A stretch of DNA of 5,534 nt, from positions 1-5,534 of the forward strand of contig CADCUE010000042.1 of assembly GCA_902805805.1 (NCBI GenBank), written 5' to 3'. Source of the stretch: an uncultured Frankineae bacterium. GTDB lineage: Bacteria; Actinomycetota; Actinomycetes; Mycobacteriales; SCTD01. The translations under genes were made by a program, and so were the position numbers. The notes beneath the pieces are model-generated. The model had not been told where the DNA came from. It saw only the letters and a program-made list of their open reading frames with translations, and did no database searches. Below, piece by piece: positions 1 to 5,534 of the stretch (its first letter is position 1; every line of letters starts with the position of its first letter).

Positions 1-786
1 GTCGTCGGCGTCCTCATCGTCAGCTACTTCGTGCTCACGGTGCTCGCGCCTCTCACGGTCCTGCTCTACACCTCGCTGCTGCCCTTCTACCGGGCCCCGT
101 CGTTCGAGGTGTTCTCCACGATGGGGCTGCAGAACTACGCGGAGCTGCTGGAGCTGTCCCAGGCCAAGACGGCGCTGCGCAACAGCCTGGTCCTCGGCCT
201 CACGACGGCGACCGCGGTCATGGCGGTCATGGCGGTCGCCGCCTGGCTGGTCGTGCGCTCCCGCATCCGCGGCCGCTCGATCGTCGAGCAGCTGTCCTTC
301 GTGCCGCTGGTCATCCCGGGGCTGGTCCTCGGCCTGTCGCTGTCGTTCGTCTACCTGCGCAGTCCCGTGCCGATCTACGGCACGATCTTCATCCTGCTCA
401 TCGCCTACTGCACCAAGTACATGCCGTACGGCATGCGCTACGCCTCCACCTCGATGCACCAGATCTCCAACGAGCTGGAGGAGTCGGCGCTGGTCAGCGG
501 CGCCAGCTGGTTCCAGACGTTCCGCCGGGTCCTGCTGCCGCTGCTCTCGCCGGGCCTGCTCGCCGGCTGGGTCTACATCCTCGTCGTGTCCTTCCGCGAG
601 CTGTCCAGCTCGATCCTGCTCTACAGCCCCGGCAACGAGGTCCTGTCGATCCTGATCTTCGAGCAGTTCGAGAACGGCCAGTTCACGGTCCTCGCCGCGC
701 TCGGCGTCGTCATGGTCTCCACGCTGGTCGTCCTCGTCGCCGTCGCCTACAAGCTCGGGGCCAAGGTCGGCCTCCAGCAGAACTGA
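1..786 (+). CDS. ABC importer permease, iron(III)/AEP-type, C-terminal half (5'-truncated by window edge)
   Basis: Inner-membrane channel subunit of a binding-protein-dependent ABC importer. The frame is open from base 1 and already encodes a membrane segment there, so the gene starts left of the window; the GTG at 31 is internal. The visible 261 residues show about six hydrophobic segments (roughly 1-25, 62-88, 98-118, 126-140, 185-200, 229-251). The cytoplasmic EAA loop lies at about 158-181 (core LEESALVSGAS, then RRVLLPLL) and docks with the ATPase. The text around IPGLVLG, TKYMPYG and LLYSPGNEVLS resembles the second half of FbpB-type fused permeases (usually 500-560 residues with two six-helix halves), so a similar first half probably lies upstream. 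The gene ends 25 bases before the ATPase gene, its likely partner. Family-level call is firm; substrate (iron, phosphonate, thiamine or another anion) is not determined. Confidence 0.9.
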   Translation, partial: VVGVLIVSYFVLTVLAPLTVLLYTSLLPFYRAPSFEVFSTMGLQNYAELLELSQAKTALRNSLVLGLTTATAVMAVMAVAAWLVVRSRIRGRSIVEQLSFVPLVIPGLVLGLSLSFVYLRSPVPIYGTIFILLIAYCTKYMPYGMRYASTSMHQISNELEESALVSGASWFQTFRRVLLPLLSPGLLAGWVYILVVSFRELSSSILLYSPGNEVLSILIFEQFENGQFTVLAALGVVMVSTLVVLVAVAYKLGAKVGLQQN

Positions 787-801
787 CCGTCCCCCGAGAC
801 C

Positions 802-805
802 GGAG
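802..805 (+). promoter_or_regulatory. Shine-Dalgarno site of the ABC ATPase gene
   Basis: GGAG lies 6 bases before the ATG at 812, in the 25-base gap after the permease stop. It supports this ATG as the start and independent ribosome entry within a shared transcript. No promoter-like sequence is evident in this short gap. Confidence 0.7.
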
Positions 806-811
806 ATCGAC

Positions 812-1963
812 ATGCTCGTCATCGACCACCTCGTCAAGACCTTCCCCGCGGACAAGCAGACCCGTCGCAACCGTCGCTCCGGTGCGGAGGCGCCGGAGCG
901 CGTCTTCGCCGTCAACGACGTCAGCTTCGAGGTCAAGGAGGGGGAGCTGTTCACCCTGCTCGGCCCCTCCGGCTGCGGGAAGACCACGACGCTGCGTGCC
1001 GTGGCCGGGCTCGAGCCGCCGGACGCCGGGCGCATCGCCCTGGGGGACCGGGTGCTGTTCGAGCGCGAGGGCACCGGCCGGGCCACGACCGTCCCCGCCA
1101 ACAAGCGCGGCCTCGGGATGGTGTTCCAGTCCTACGCGATCTGGCCGCACATGACCGTGTTCGACAACGTCGCGTTCCCGCTGCAGGTCCGCAGTCGCGC
1201 GACGCGACCGAGCGTCGCCGAGATCCGGGAGCGGGTCGACCGCGTCCTGCACACGATGGAGCTCGGGCACCTGGCGGACCGGCAGGCGACCAAGCTGTCC
1301 GGCGGTCAGCAGCAGCGGCTCGCGCTCGCCCGCGCGCTGGTCATCGAGCCGCCCCTGCTGCTGCTCGACGAGCCGCTGTCCAACCTCGACGCCAAGCTGC
1401 GGGAGTCCCTGCGCTACGAGCTCAAGCGGCTGCAGCGCGAGCTCGGCATCACGTCGATCTACGTGACGCACGACCAGATCGAGGCCCTCGCCCTGTCCAC
1501 CAAGATCGCGGTCATGAACGCCGGCCAGGTCGTGCAGCTCGGCAAGCCCCGCGAGATCTACGAGAACCCCAACAACAAGTTCGTCGCCGAGTTCATCGGC
1601 ACGTCGAACTTCATGACCGGCACGGTCCAGTCGCGCAGAGGCGACCACTACGAGGTCATGACCACCGGCGGGCCGCTGTCGCTCAGCTCGCAGGCCGACG
1701 TCCCGCAGGGCAGCGAGGTCGTCGTCTCCATCCGTCCCGAGGCGCTCACCCTCGACCTCGAGGGCGCGCGGGCCGGCCAGCCGAACGTCTGGCCGGGCAT
1801 CGTCCGGACCCGCGCGTTCCTCGGCGACGCCGTCGACCACATCCTGGCCGTCGGCGACCAGGAGCTGCGGGCGCGCGGCAACCCCTCGGTGTCGGTGGAG
1901 CCGGGGGTGGAGGTGCAGGTGCACCTCGACCCCTCGAAGCTGTCCCTCGTGCCCACCGGCTGA
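812..1963 (+). CDS. ABC importer ATP-binding protein with TOBE domain (FbpC/PotA-like)
   Basis: Cytoplasmic ATPase that powers the importer whose permease is encoded just upstream. The 383 residues carry the full nucleotide-binding set: Walker A GPSGCGKTT at 51-59, Q-loop glutamine at 106 (VFQSYAIWPH), signature LSGGQ at 162-166, Walker B LLLLDE at 182-187 with the catalytic Glu187, D-loop SNLD at 190-193, and switch His220. Residues from about 265 to 380 form a C-terminal TOBE-type extension, as in importer ATPases for iron, polyamines, sulfate and sugars (CUT1/FbpC/PotA group), whose usual length is 350-380. The SYAIWPHMTV stretch is typical of iron/phosphonate-type members. A basic insertion (about residues 13-30, KQTRRNRRSG) sits between the first strand and AVNDVSF; its role is unknown. 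The ATG has a GGAG 6 bases upstream. All catalytic residues are present, so it should be active. Substrate is not determined. Confidence 0.95.
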   Translation: MLVIDHLVKTFPADKQTRRNRRSGAEAPERVFAVNDVSFEVKEGELFTLLGPSGCGKTTTLRAVAGLEPPDAGRIALGDRVLFEREGTGRATTVPANKRGLGMVFQSYAIWPHMTVFDNVAFPLQVRSRATRPSVAEIRERVDRVLHTMELGHLADRQATKLSGGQQQRLALARALVIEPPLLLLDEPLSNLDAKLRESLRYELKRLQRELGITSIYVTHDQIEALALSTKIAVMNAGQVVQLGKPREIYENPNNKFVAEFIGTSNFMTGTVQSRRGDHYEVMTTGGPLSLSSQADVPQGSEVVVSIRPEALTLDLEGARAGQPNVWPGIVRTRAFLGDAVDHILAVGDQELRARGNPSVSVEPGVEVQVHLDPSKLSLVPTG

Positions 1964-1980
1964 GCTGACCGACCCCCTCC

Positions 1981-1984
1981 GGAG
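1981..1984 (+). promoter_or_regulatory. Shine-Dalgarno site selecting the GTG start of the MFS gene
   Basis: TCCGGAG ends 9 bases before the GTG at 1994. It decides the start, since no ATG is close by and the protein beginning there (VALPDVLRNRDF, with V read as Met) has the short N-terminus expected before the first helix of this family. Confidence 0.65.
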
Positions 1985-1993
1985 ACCCCCCTC

Positions 1994-3262
1994 GTGGCGC
2001 TGCCCGACGTCCTGCGCAACCGCGACTTCGACCTCTACTGGTCCGGAGTCGTCCTTTCCCAGATCGGGACGCGGGGCACGGTCGCCGCGAACTTCTACCA
2101 GGTCTACGACCTGACCGGCTCGGTCCTGCAGACCGGTCTCGTCGGTGCCGGTCAGGCCGTCGCGCTGCTCCTGCTGAGCCCGCTCGGTGGCGCGTACGCC
2201 GACCGGCTCGACCGGCGCCGGCTGCTGCAGTGGGCGCAGGCGGTCAGCCTGCTCGTCGCGCTGGTGCTCGCCGTGCTGACGCTCACCGGCCGGGCCGAGG
2301 CGTGGCACGTGATCCTGAGCGTGCTGTTCACCACGGCGGCGGCGACCTTCGACCAGCCGGCGCGCCAGGCCATCATCCCGGCCCTGGTGCCCAAGAGCCA
2401 GCTGGCCCAGGCCATCGCCCTGCTCAACCCCTCCCGCGAGCTGGCCATCCTGATCGGCCCGGCGCTGGCGGGCCTGCTCATCGCCGTGGGCGGTCCCGGG
2501 CTGATGTACCTCGTGGACGTCGTCACCTACGCCGTCCTGATCGTGGTGCTCGCGGTGCTGAGGGTGCCGCCCCTGGTGCAGACCGGTCCGCCGCGCTCGG
2601 TGTTCGGCTCGATCGCCGACGGCGCGCGCTACGTCGCGCACCGGCCGCTGATCACCCGGCTGATGGGGCTCGACCTGTCGGCGACGGTCTTCAGCGCCTA
2701 CCGCGTCCTGCTGCCCGCCATCGCGGTGGACGTCCTCGAGGTCGGGCCGACGGGCTACGGCCTGCTGTCCTCGGCGCCGTCGGCCGGAGCGCTGCTCGCC
2801 ACCTACACCGTCTTCCGCACCGTCGAGCGCAGCGGCCGGCTGGGCCGGGTGCTGCTCGTCTCCACCGCGCTGTACGGCCTGGCCGCCATGCTGCTGGCGC
2901 AGTCGCGGTGGTTCGCCCTCGCCCTGGTCGCCGCGCTGCTGCTCGGCGCGTTCGACGCCATGGCGACGACGATCCGGCACGCCGCGGTGCAGGTCGACAC
3001 GCCGGACGAGATCCGCGGCCGGGTGACGGCGTTCTACCAGATGTCCTCGCGCGGCGGACCGGCCATCGGCGACGTCGTCGTCGGCGCCTTCGCCGCCGTC
3101 GTCGGTCCGGTGGTCGCGCTCACCGTCGGCGGCCTCGGGCCGATCCTCGTCGCCGCCGCGTTCCTGTCCCGACCGAACGTCGTGCGGGAGTACGGCGCCG
3201 CGGTCGTCCCGGACCCCGAGCCGCCCGCGGCCGAGAGCGTGGACGCCCGGCCGGTGCAGTAG
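1994..3262 (+). CDS. Major facilitator superfamily exporter, DHA3/EntS-like (MFS_3)
   Basis: Probable proton-driven inner-membrane exporter of small molecules. The 422-residue product has about twelve hydrophobic segments, the usual size for the family. The opening LRNRDFDLYWSG is typical of DHA3-type proteins. The MFS loop 2-3 motif A appears at 65-77 (GGAYADRLDRRRL). Residues 120-132 (DQPARQAIIPALV), 154-161 (IGPALAGL) and 338-348 (DEIRGRVTAFY) are hallmark stretches of the group that includes the enterobactin exporter EntS and macrolide efflux proteins. The C-terminus is a hydrophilic proline- and acid-rich tail from about 404. Translation starts at GTG. It follows the ATPase gene by 30 bases on the same strand with no visible terminator, so it is probably the last gene of that operon, though an exporter next to an importer need not share its substrate. 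The exported compound cannot be told. Confidence 0.9.
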   Translation: MALPDVLRNRDFDLYWSGVVLSQIGTRGTVAANFYQVYDLTGSVLQTGLVGAGQAVALLLLSPLGGAYADRLDRRRLLQWAQAVSLLVALVLAVLTLTGRAEAWHVILSVLFTTAAATFDQPARQAIIPALVPKSQLAQAIALLNPSRELAILIGPALAGLLIAVGGPGLMYLVDVVTYAVLIVVLAVLRVPPLVQTGPPRSVFGSIADGARYVAHRPLITRLMGLDLSATVFSAYRVLLPAIAVDVLEVGPTGYGLLSSAPSAGALLATYTVFRTVERSGRLGRVLLVSTALYGLAAMLLAQSRWFALALVAALLLGAFDAMATTIRHAAVQVDTPDEIRGRVTAFYQMSSRGGPAIGDVVVGAFAAVVGPVVALTVGGLGPILVAAAFLSRPNVVREYGAAVVPDPEPPAAESVDARPVQ

Positions 3263-3271
3263 CCGCTGGTG

Positions 3272-3311
3272 CCGGCCGAGCCCGGCGCGTCGTCGCGCCG
3301 GGCCCGGCCGG
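3272..3311. terminator. Strong hairpin between convergent genes, probable bidirectional terminator
   Basis: Bases 3280-3289 (GCCCGGCGCG) and 3294-3303 (CGCGCCGGGC) are perfect reverse complements around the loop TCGT. After one A-C mismatch (3279/3304) seven more pairs follow (3272-3278 with 3305-3311), giving 17 pairs in all. It starts 9 bases after the MFS stop and ends 4 bases after the minus-strand ThDP-enzyme stop. Neither side has a T-run, which is common for terminators in high-GC actinobacteria. The placement in the only convergent gap is what makes the call; termination efficiency is inferred. Confidence 0.8.
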
Positions 3312-3315
3312 AGCT

Positions 3316-5079
3316 CTACTTGGGCTGGCAGACCACGTCGACCAGCGCCGGCCGGCCGGTCGCCAGCACGTGGTCGGCAGCGCGCTGGACCGCCTCGCGC
3401 ACCTCGGCCGGGTCGTCGACCGGGCCCTCCGCCCACCACCCGAAGCCCTGCGCGATGGCGGCGAAGTCGGGCGCCGGGTCGTCGATGGCCATGCCGATGC
3501 TGGCCCGCTCGACGGGGGTCCCGCGCTGGCGGGCCAGCCGCTCCTGGTGCTCCCAGTCGTTGTAGTAGGCGCGGTTGTTGAACATCACGGTGAGCAGCGG
3601 CAGCTCGTACGCCGCGGCGACCCACAGCGCGCCGACGTCGAACATCAGGTCGCCGTCGGGCTGCAGGTCGACGACGAGCCGTCCGGTGCCCTTGTGCGCC
3701 AGCGCGACGCCGAGGGAGATGCCGATCTGCGTCGCGGTGCCCAGCTGCTTGCCGGGGTGGCGGTGCGGGCGGTCGAAGTCCCACGTGCGCAGCGCCCACT
3801 CGGCGGCGGTGCCGGCGGTGAGCACCCAGTCGTGCTCTCGGACGACCTCCCACACCTCCGCTGCCAGGCGGGCCGTCGAGACGGGGGACGCGTCGGCCAC
3901 CTGCCCGGCCTTGCTCGCCCACCCCTGCCAGGTCCGGTCGTGGCGCGCGGTGAGGTCGGCCCGCCGCCGCTCGCGCTCGGCGGTGCGGTCGCTCGGGTCC
4001 GCGGCGACCAGCGCCCGGCAGGCCTCGAGCAGCAGCGGCAGCGCCACGGCGGTGTCGGCGGTGACGCGCAGGTCGGCCGGCAGGGCCTCGGCGTAGTCCT
4101 CGCTCCATGAGGAGATGCCGACGTCGCCGAAGCCGAGGTCGAGCACCCGGCACCCCTCCGGCAGCCGGCTGCTGATCGTGCGCGTCGTGGACTCGAGCCT
4201 CTGCGTCGGCTTGCCCATGTCCTTGACGTCGACGAACAGCACGCAGTCGGCGTCCTCGAGGGCGTCCGCCCCGGTCACGTTGAGCGGATGGCGGTTCGGG
4301 AAGCTCAGCCGCCAGTGCGTCTCGACCGCCCCGATGCCGACGAGCTCGGCGAGCTCGACCAGCACGTCGAACGACGCCGGGTCCCGGCCGGCGTAGCCGA
4401 GGACCATGACCGGTCGCGAGGCGCTGCACAGCTCCTGAGCCAGCGACTGCAGCGCCGCCGGCTCGGGCGCCAGGCGCGACGGCGGTGTCGCGATCCGCGG
4501 CAGGTCGTCCAGGGGCACCGGCGTCTCGACCCGGTCCTCCTGCAGGGCCGCGTCGAGCGCGACGTAGACCGGGCCGCGCGGCTCCTCGACGGCGATGCGG
4601 TAGGCGCGGCCCAGCACGGTCGGCACCGAGACGAGCGAGCGCGGCTCGTGGTCCCACTTGGTGTAGGGCCGCACGGCCGAGCCCTGGACGTTCGCGGAGT
4701 GGATCCAGTCGATGTTGGGGCGGCGCCGCTCGTGCGCTGCTGGGCCCGAGCCGCCGAGGATGAGAACGGGGACGCGGTCGAGGTAGGCGTAGTAGACGCC
4801 CATCGTGCCGTGCAGCAGCCCGACGAGGTCGTGCAGGACGACGGCCATCGGCTCGCCGGTCACCTTGGCGTAGCCGTGCGCCACGCCGAGGGCCAGCTTC
4901 TCGTGCGGGCACTCGATCATGGTGATCTCGTCGCCGCCGTAGTTCACGAGGGAGTCGTGCAGCCCGCGGAACGACGACCCCGGGTTGAGGCTGACGTACT
5001 TCAGGCCCAGGCCGCGCAGGACGTCCACCATGACGTCCGAGCCCCACTCGGGCTCGGCGTAGGGCGCGTGGTTGGTCAT
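3316..5079 (-). CDS. Thiamine-pyrophosphate-dependent enzyme, acetolactate synthase/benzoylformate decarboxylase-like
   Basis: Probable cytoplasmic ThDP enzyme that cleaves or joins a carbon-carbon bond next to a keto group; exact reaction unknown. The 587 residues show the three-domain layout of the family: N-terminal pyrimidine-binding domain (about 10-180) with the cofactor-activating glutamate at Glu60 (CPHEKLALGVAHGYA), central domain (about 205-345), and C-terminal pyrophosphate-binding domain (about 395-580). The Mg/ThDP motif runs from 473 (QPDGDLMF) to the Asn pair at 501-502 (FNNRAYYND). The first Gly of the usual Gly-Asp-Gly is Pro474. The frame stays open upstream, but the ATG at 5079 is chosen because GGAGG lies 6 bases before it, it begins MTNHAPYAEPEWG just ahead of the first domain, and it overlaps the hydrolase stop as ATGA. 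This coupling suggests equal production with the hydrolase. A biosynthetic acetolactate synthase is less likely, since no regulatory-subunit gene is adjacent on the downstream side. Confidence 0.9.
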   Translation of the reverse strand: MTNHAPYAEPEWGSDVMVDVLRGLGLKYVSLNPGSSFRGLHDSLVNYGGDEITMIECPHEKLALGVAHGYAKVTGEPMAVVLHDLVGLLHGTMGVYYAYLDRVPVLILGGSGPAAHERRRPNIDWIHSANVQGSAVRPYTKWDHEPRSLVSVPTVLGRAYRIAVEEPRGPVYVALDAALQEDRVETPVPLDDLPRIATPPSRLAPEPAALQSLAQELCSASRPVMVLGYAGRDPASFDVLVELAELVGIGAVETHWRLSFPNRHPLNVTGADALEDADCVLFVDVKDMGKPTQRLESTTRTISSRLPEGCRVLDLGFGDVGISSWSEDYAEALPADLRVTADTAVALPLLLEACRALVAADPSDRTAERERRRADLTARHDRTWQGWASKAGQVADASPVSTARLAAEVWEVVREHDWVLTAGTAAEWALRTWDFDRPHRHPGKQLGTATQIGISLGVALAHKGTGRLVVDLQPDGDLMFDVGALWVAAAYELPLLTVMFNNRAYYNDWEHQERLARQRGTPVERASIGMAIDDPAPDFAAIAQGFGWWAEGPVDDPAEVREAVQRAADHVLATGRPALVDVVCQPK

Positions 5080-5534
5080 GGCCGTCCTCCGGAGAGCGCC
5101 GCGAGGACCTCGTCGACCGTGCGGACGCGGCACATCCGCGGGAAGACCTTGTCGAGGAAGAACTCCCGCTGCTCGACGAAGCCGTGGCAGCCGTCGCGCA
5201 CGACCACCACCTGCAGGTCGAGGTCGCGCGCCGTGTAGGCCGTCGAGGCGATCCCGACGTGCGTCGAGCCGCCGACGAGCAGGATCGTGTCGATGTCCCG
5301 CGCGCGCAGCGACAGCTCGAGGTGCGTGCCGCAGAACGCCGACCAGCGGTGCTTGGGCACGTCGTAGTCCTCGGGCCGCCGGTCGAGGTCGGCCAGCACG
5401 CGCAGTCCCGGTGACCCCGAGCCGTGCGGTGGCCGCCTGGGCTGCGGACGCGCGGCGGTCCACGGCCGCAGCTGCTGGTCGGTGTCGGTGCGCGTGCGGG
5501 CGAAGTCCGCGCCGTCGGGGCGGTGGTCGGCGCG
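5076..5534 (-). CDS. Isochorismatase-superfamily hydrolase, C-terminal part (N-terminus beyond window), Gly at the Cys position
   Basis: Soluble alpha/beta hydrolase of the superfamily that includes isochorismatases, nicotinamidases and N-carbamoyl amidases. The frame is open from the right edge, giving 152 visible residues of an expected 190-230; the start codon and the first-strand aspartate of the catalytic triad lie outside. Seen in order: HRPDGADF near the edge, a proline/arginine-rich loop (about 24-45), the conserved lysine in VPKHRWSAF (Lys61), TLEL-like helix (GTHLELSLRARDID), the active-site strand LLVGGSTHVGIAST (87-98), and VVVVRDGCHGF. The superfamily nucleophile, normally Cys after THV or TNV, is Gly94 here (bases 5253-5255), as in EntB/PhzD-type isochorismatases. 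This argues against an ordinary cysteine amidase. Its stop overlaps the ThDP-enzyme start by 4 bases, so the two are one translational unit. A GTG at 5397-5399 is internal, since homologous sequence continues upstream of it. Substrate unknown. Confidence 0.87.
   Translation of the reverse strand, partial: RADHRPDGADFARTRTDTDQQLRPWTAARPQPRRPPHGSGSPGLRVLADLDRRPEDYDVPKHRWSAFCGTHLELSLRARDIDTILLVGGSTHVGIASTAYTARDLDLQVVVVRDGCHGFVEQREFFLDKVFPRMCRVRTVDEVLAALSGGRP
5086..5090 (-). promoter_or_regulatory. Shine-Dalgarno site of the ThDP-enzyme gene, inside the hydrolase gene
   Basis: On the minus strand GGAGG sits 6 bases before the ATG at 5079. It is part of the last codons of the hydrolase (Ser-Gly-Gly-Arg-Pro-stop), so a ribosome finishing the hydrolase is placed directly on the next start. 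It rules out the longer in-frame reading of the ThDP enzyme. Confidence 0.85.

Noticed and set aside
3067..3118. GTCGTCG-rich imperfect palindrome near the end of the MFS gene
   Set aside because: It codes for a Gly/Val/Ala membrane helix of the exporter; the repetition follows from codon bias in a simple hydrophobic sequence.
2230..4110. A plus-strand open frame of 626 codons crossing the convergent junction
   Set aside because: It is a shifted-frame shadow of the MFS gene that runs on antisense to the ThDP-enzyme gene; low-complexity Arg/Gly/Ala composition, no family resemblance, and it crosses the hairpin.
710..5047. A minus-strand open frame of 1445 codons spanning most of the window
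   Set aside because: Its translation is dominated by Arg, Gly, Ala, Pro, Asp and His with no recognisable domain. It lies antisense to the ATPase and MFS genes and out of frame over the ThDP enzyme. Long stop-free antisense frames are expected where third positions are nearly all G or C.
4288..5238. A plus-strand open frame of 316 codons opposite the ThDP enzyme
   Set aside because: Antisense to a well-supported gene, no domain, composition typical of a high-GC shadow.
5076..5399. Short 107-residue hydrolase starting at the GTG at 5397-5399
   Set aside because: The frame continues to the window edge with family-like sequence (HRPDGADF), so the GTG is internal and the gene is simply cut by the edge.
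5080..5463. N-terminal extension of the ThDP enzyme to a start at 5463
   Set aside because: The added 128 residues are a shifted reading of the hydrolase gene, while a good GGAGG site lies 6 bases before the ATG at 5079.
3316..5534. Menaquinone/siderophore reading: ThDP enzyme as MenD and hydrolase as EntB, both using isochorismate
   Set aside because: The ThDP enzyme's motifs resemble the acetolactate synthase/benzoylformate decarboxylase group rather than MenD, the hydrolase ends without an aryl-carrier domain, and no isochorismate synthase or NRPS is visible.

Overview
The window is GC-rich DNA (roughly 70% G+C by eye, not computed). Codon third positions are almost all G or C, Shine-Dalgarno sites are GGAG-type, one start is GTG, and coding is dense. 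This points to a high-GC actinobacterium; genus cannot be told from the sequence alone. No RNA gene, mobile element, CRISPR array or attachment site was seen, and no stretch over 300 bases lacks a gene.

Layout. The left half (1-3262) is read on the plus strand. It holds the C-terminal half of an iron(III)/phosphonate-type ABC importer permease (cut by the left edge), then its ATPase with a TOBE domain, then a DHA3-type major facilitator exporter. Gaps are 25 and 30 bases, each gene has its own Shine-Dalgarno site, and no terminator is visible between them, so they look like one operon. The substrate-binding protein is not in the window and probably lies to the left. The right half (5534-3316) is read on the minus strand. 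It holds an isochorismatase-superfamily hydrolase (N-terminus cut by the right edge), which overlaps by 4 bases (ATGA) with a thiamine-pyrophosphate-dependent enzyme related to acetolactate synthase and benzoylformate decarboxylase. The two gene sets converge on a 53-base gap filled by a strong hairpin that probably ends both transcripts.

How they may work together. The hydrolase and the ThDP enzyme are almost certainly co-translated and may act in sequence on one small carboxylic or keto acid. The ABC importer next door could bring in a substrate and the MFS protein could export a product or toxic compound, but the convergent arrangement does not prove a shared pathway. The main oddities are a hydrolase with glycine where the superfamily's nucleophilic cysteine normally sits, and a ThDP enzyme with Pro-Asp-Gly in place of the usual Gly-Asp-Gly cofactor motif. 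Substrates cannot be named from the sequence.
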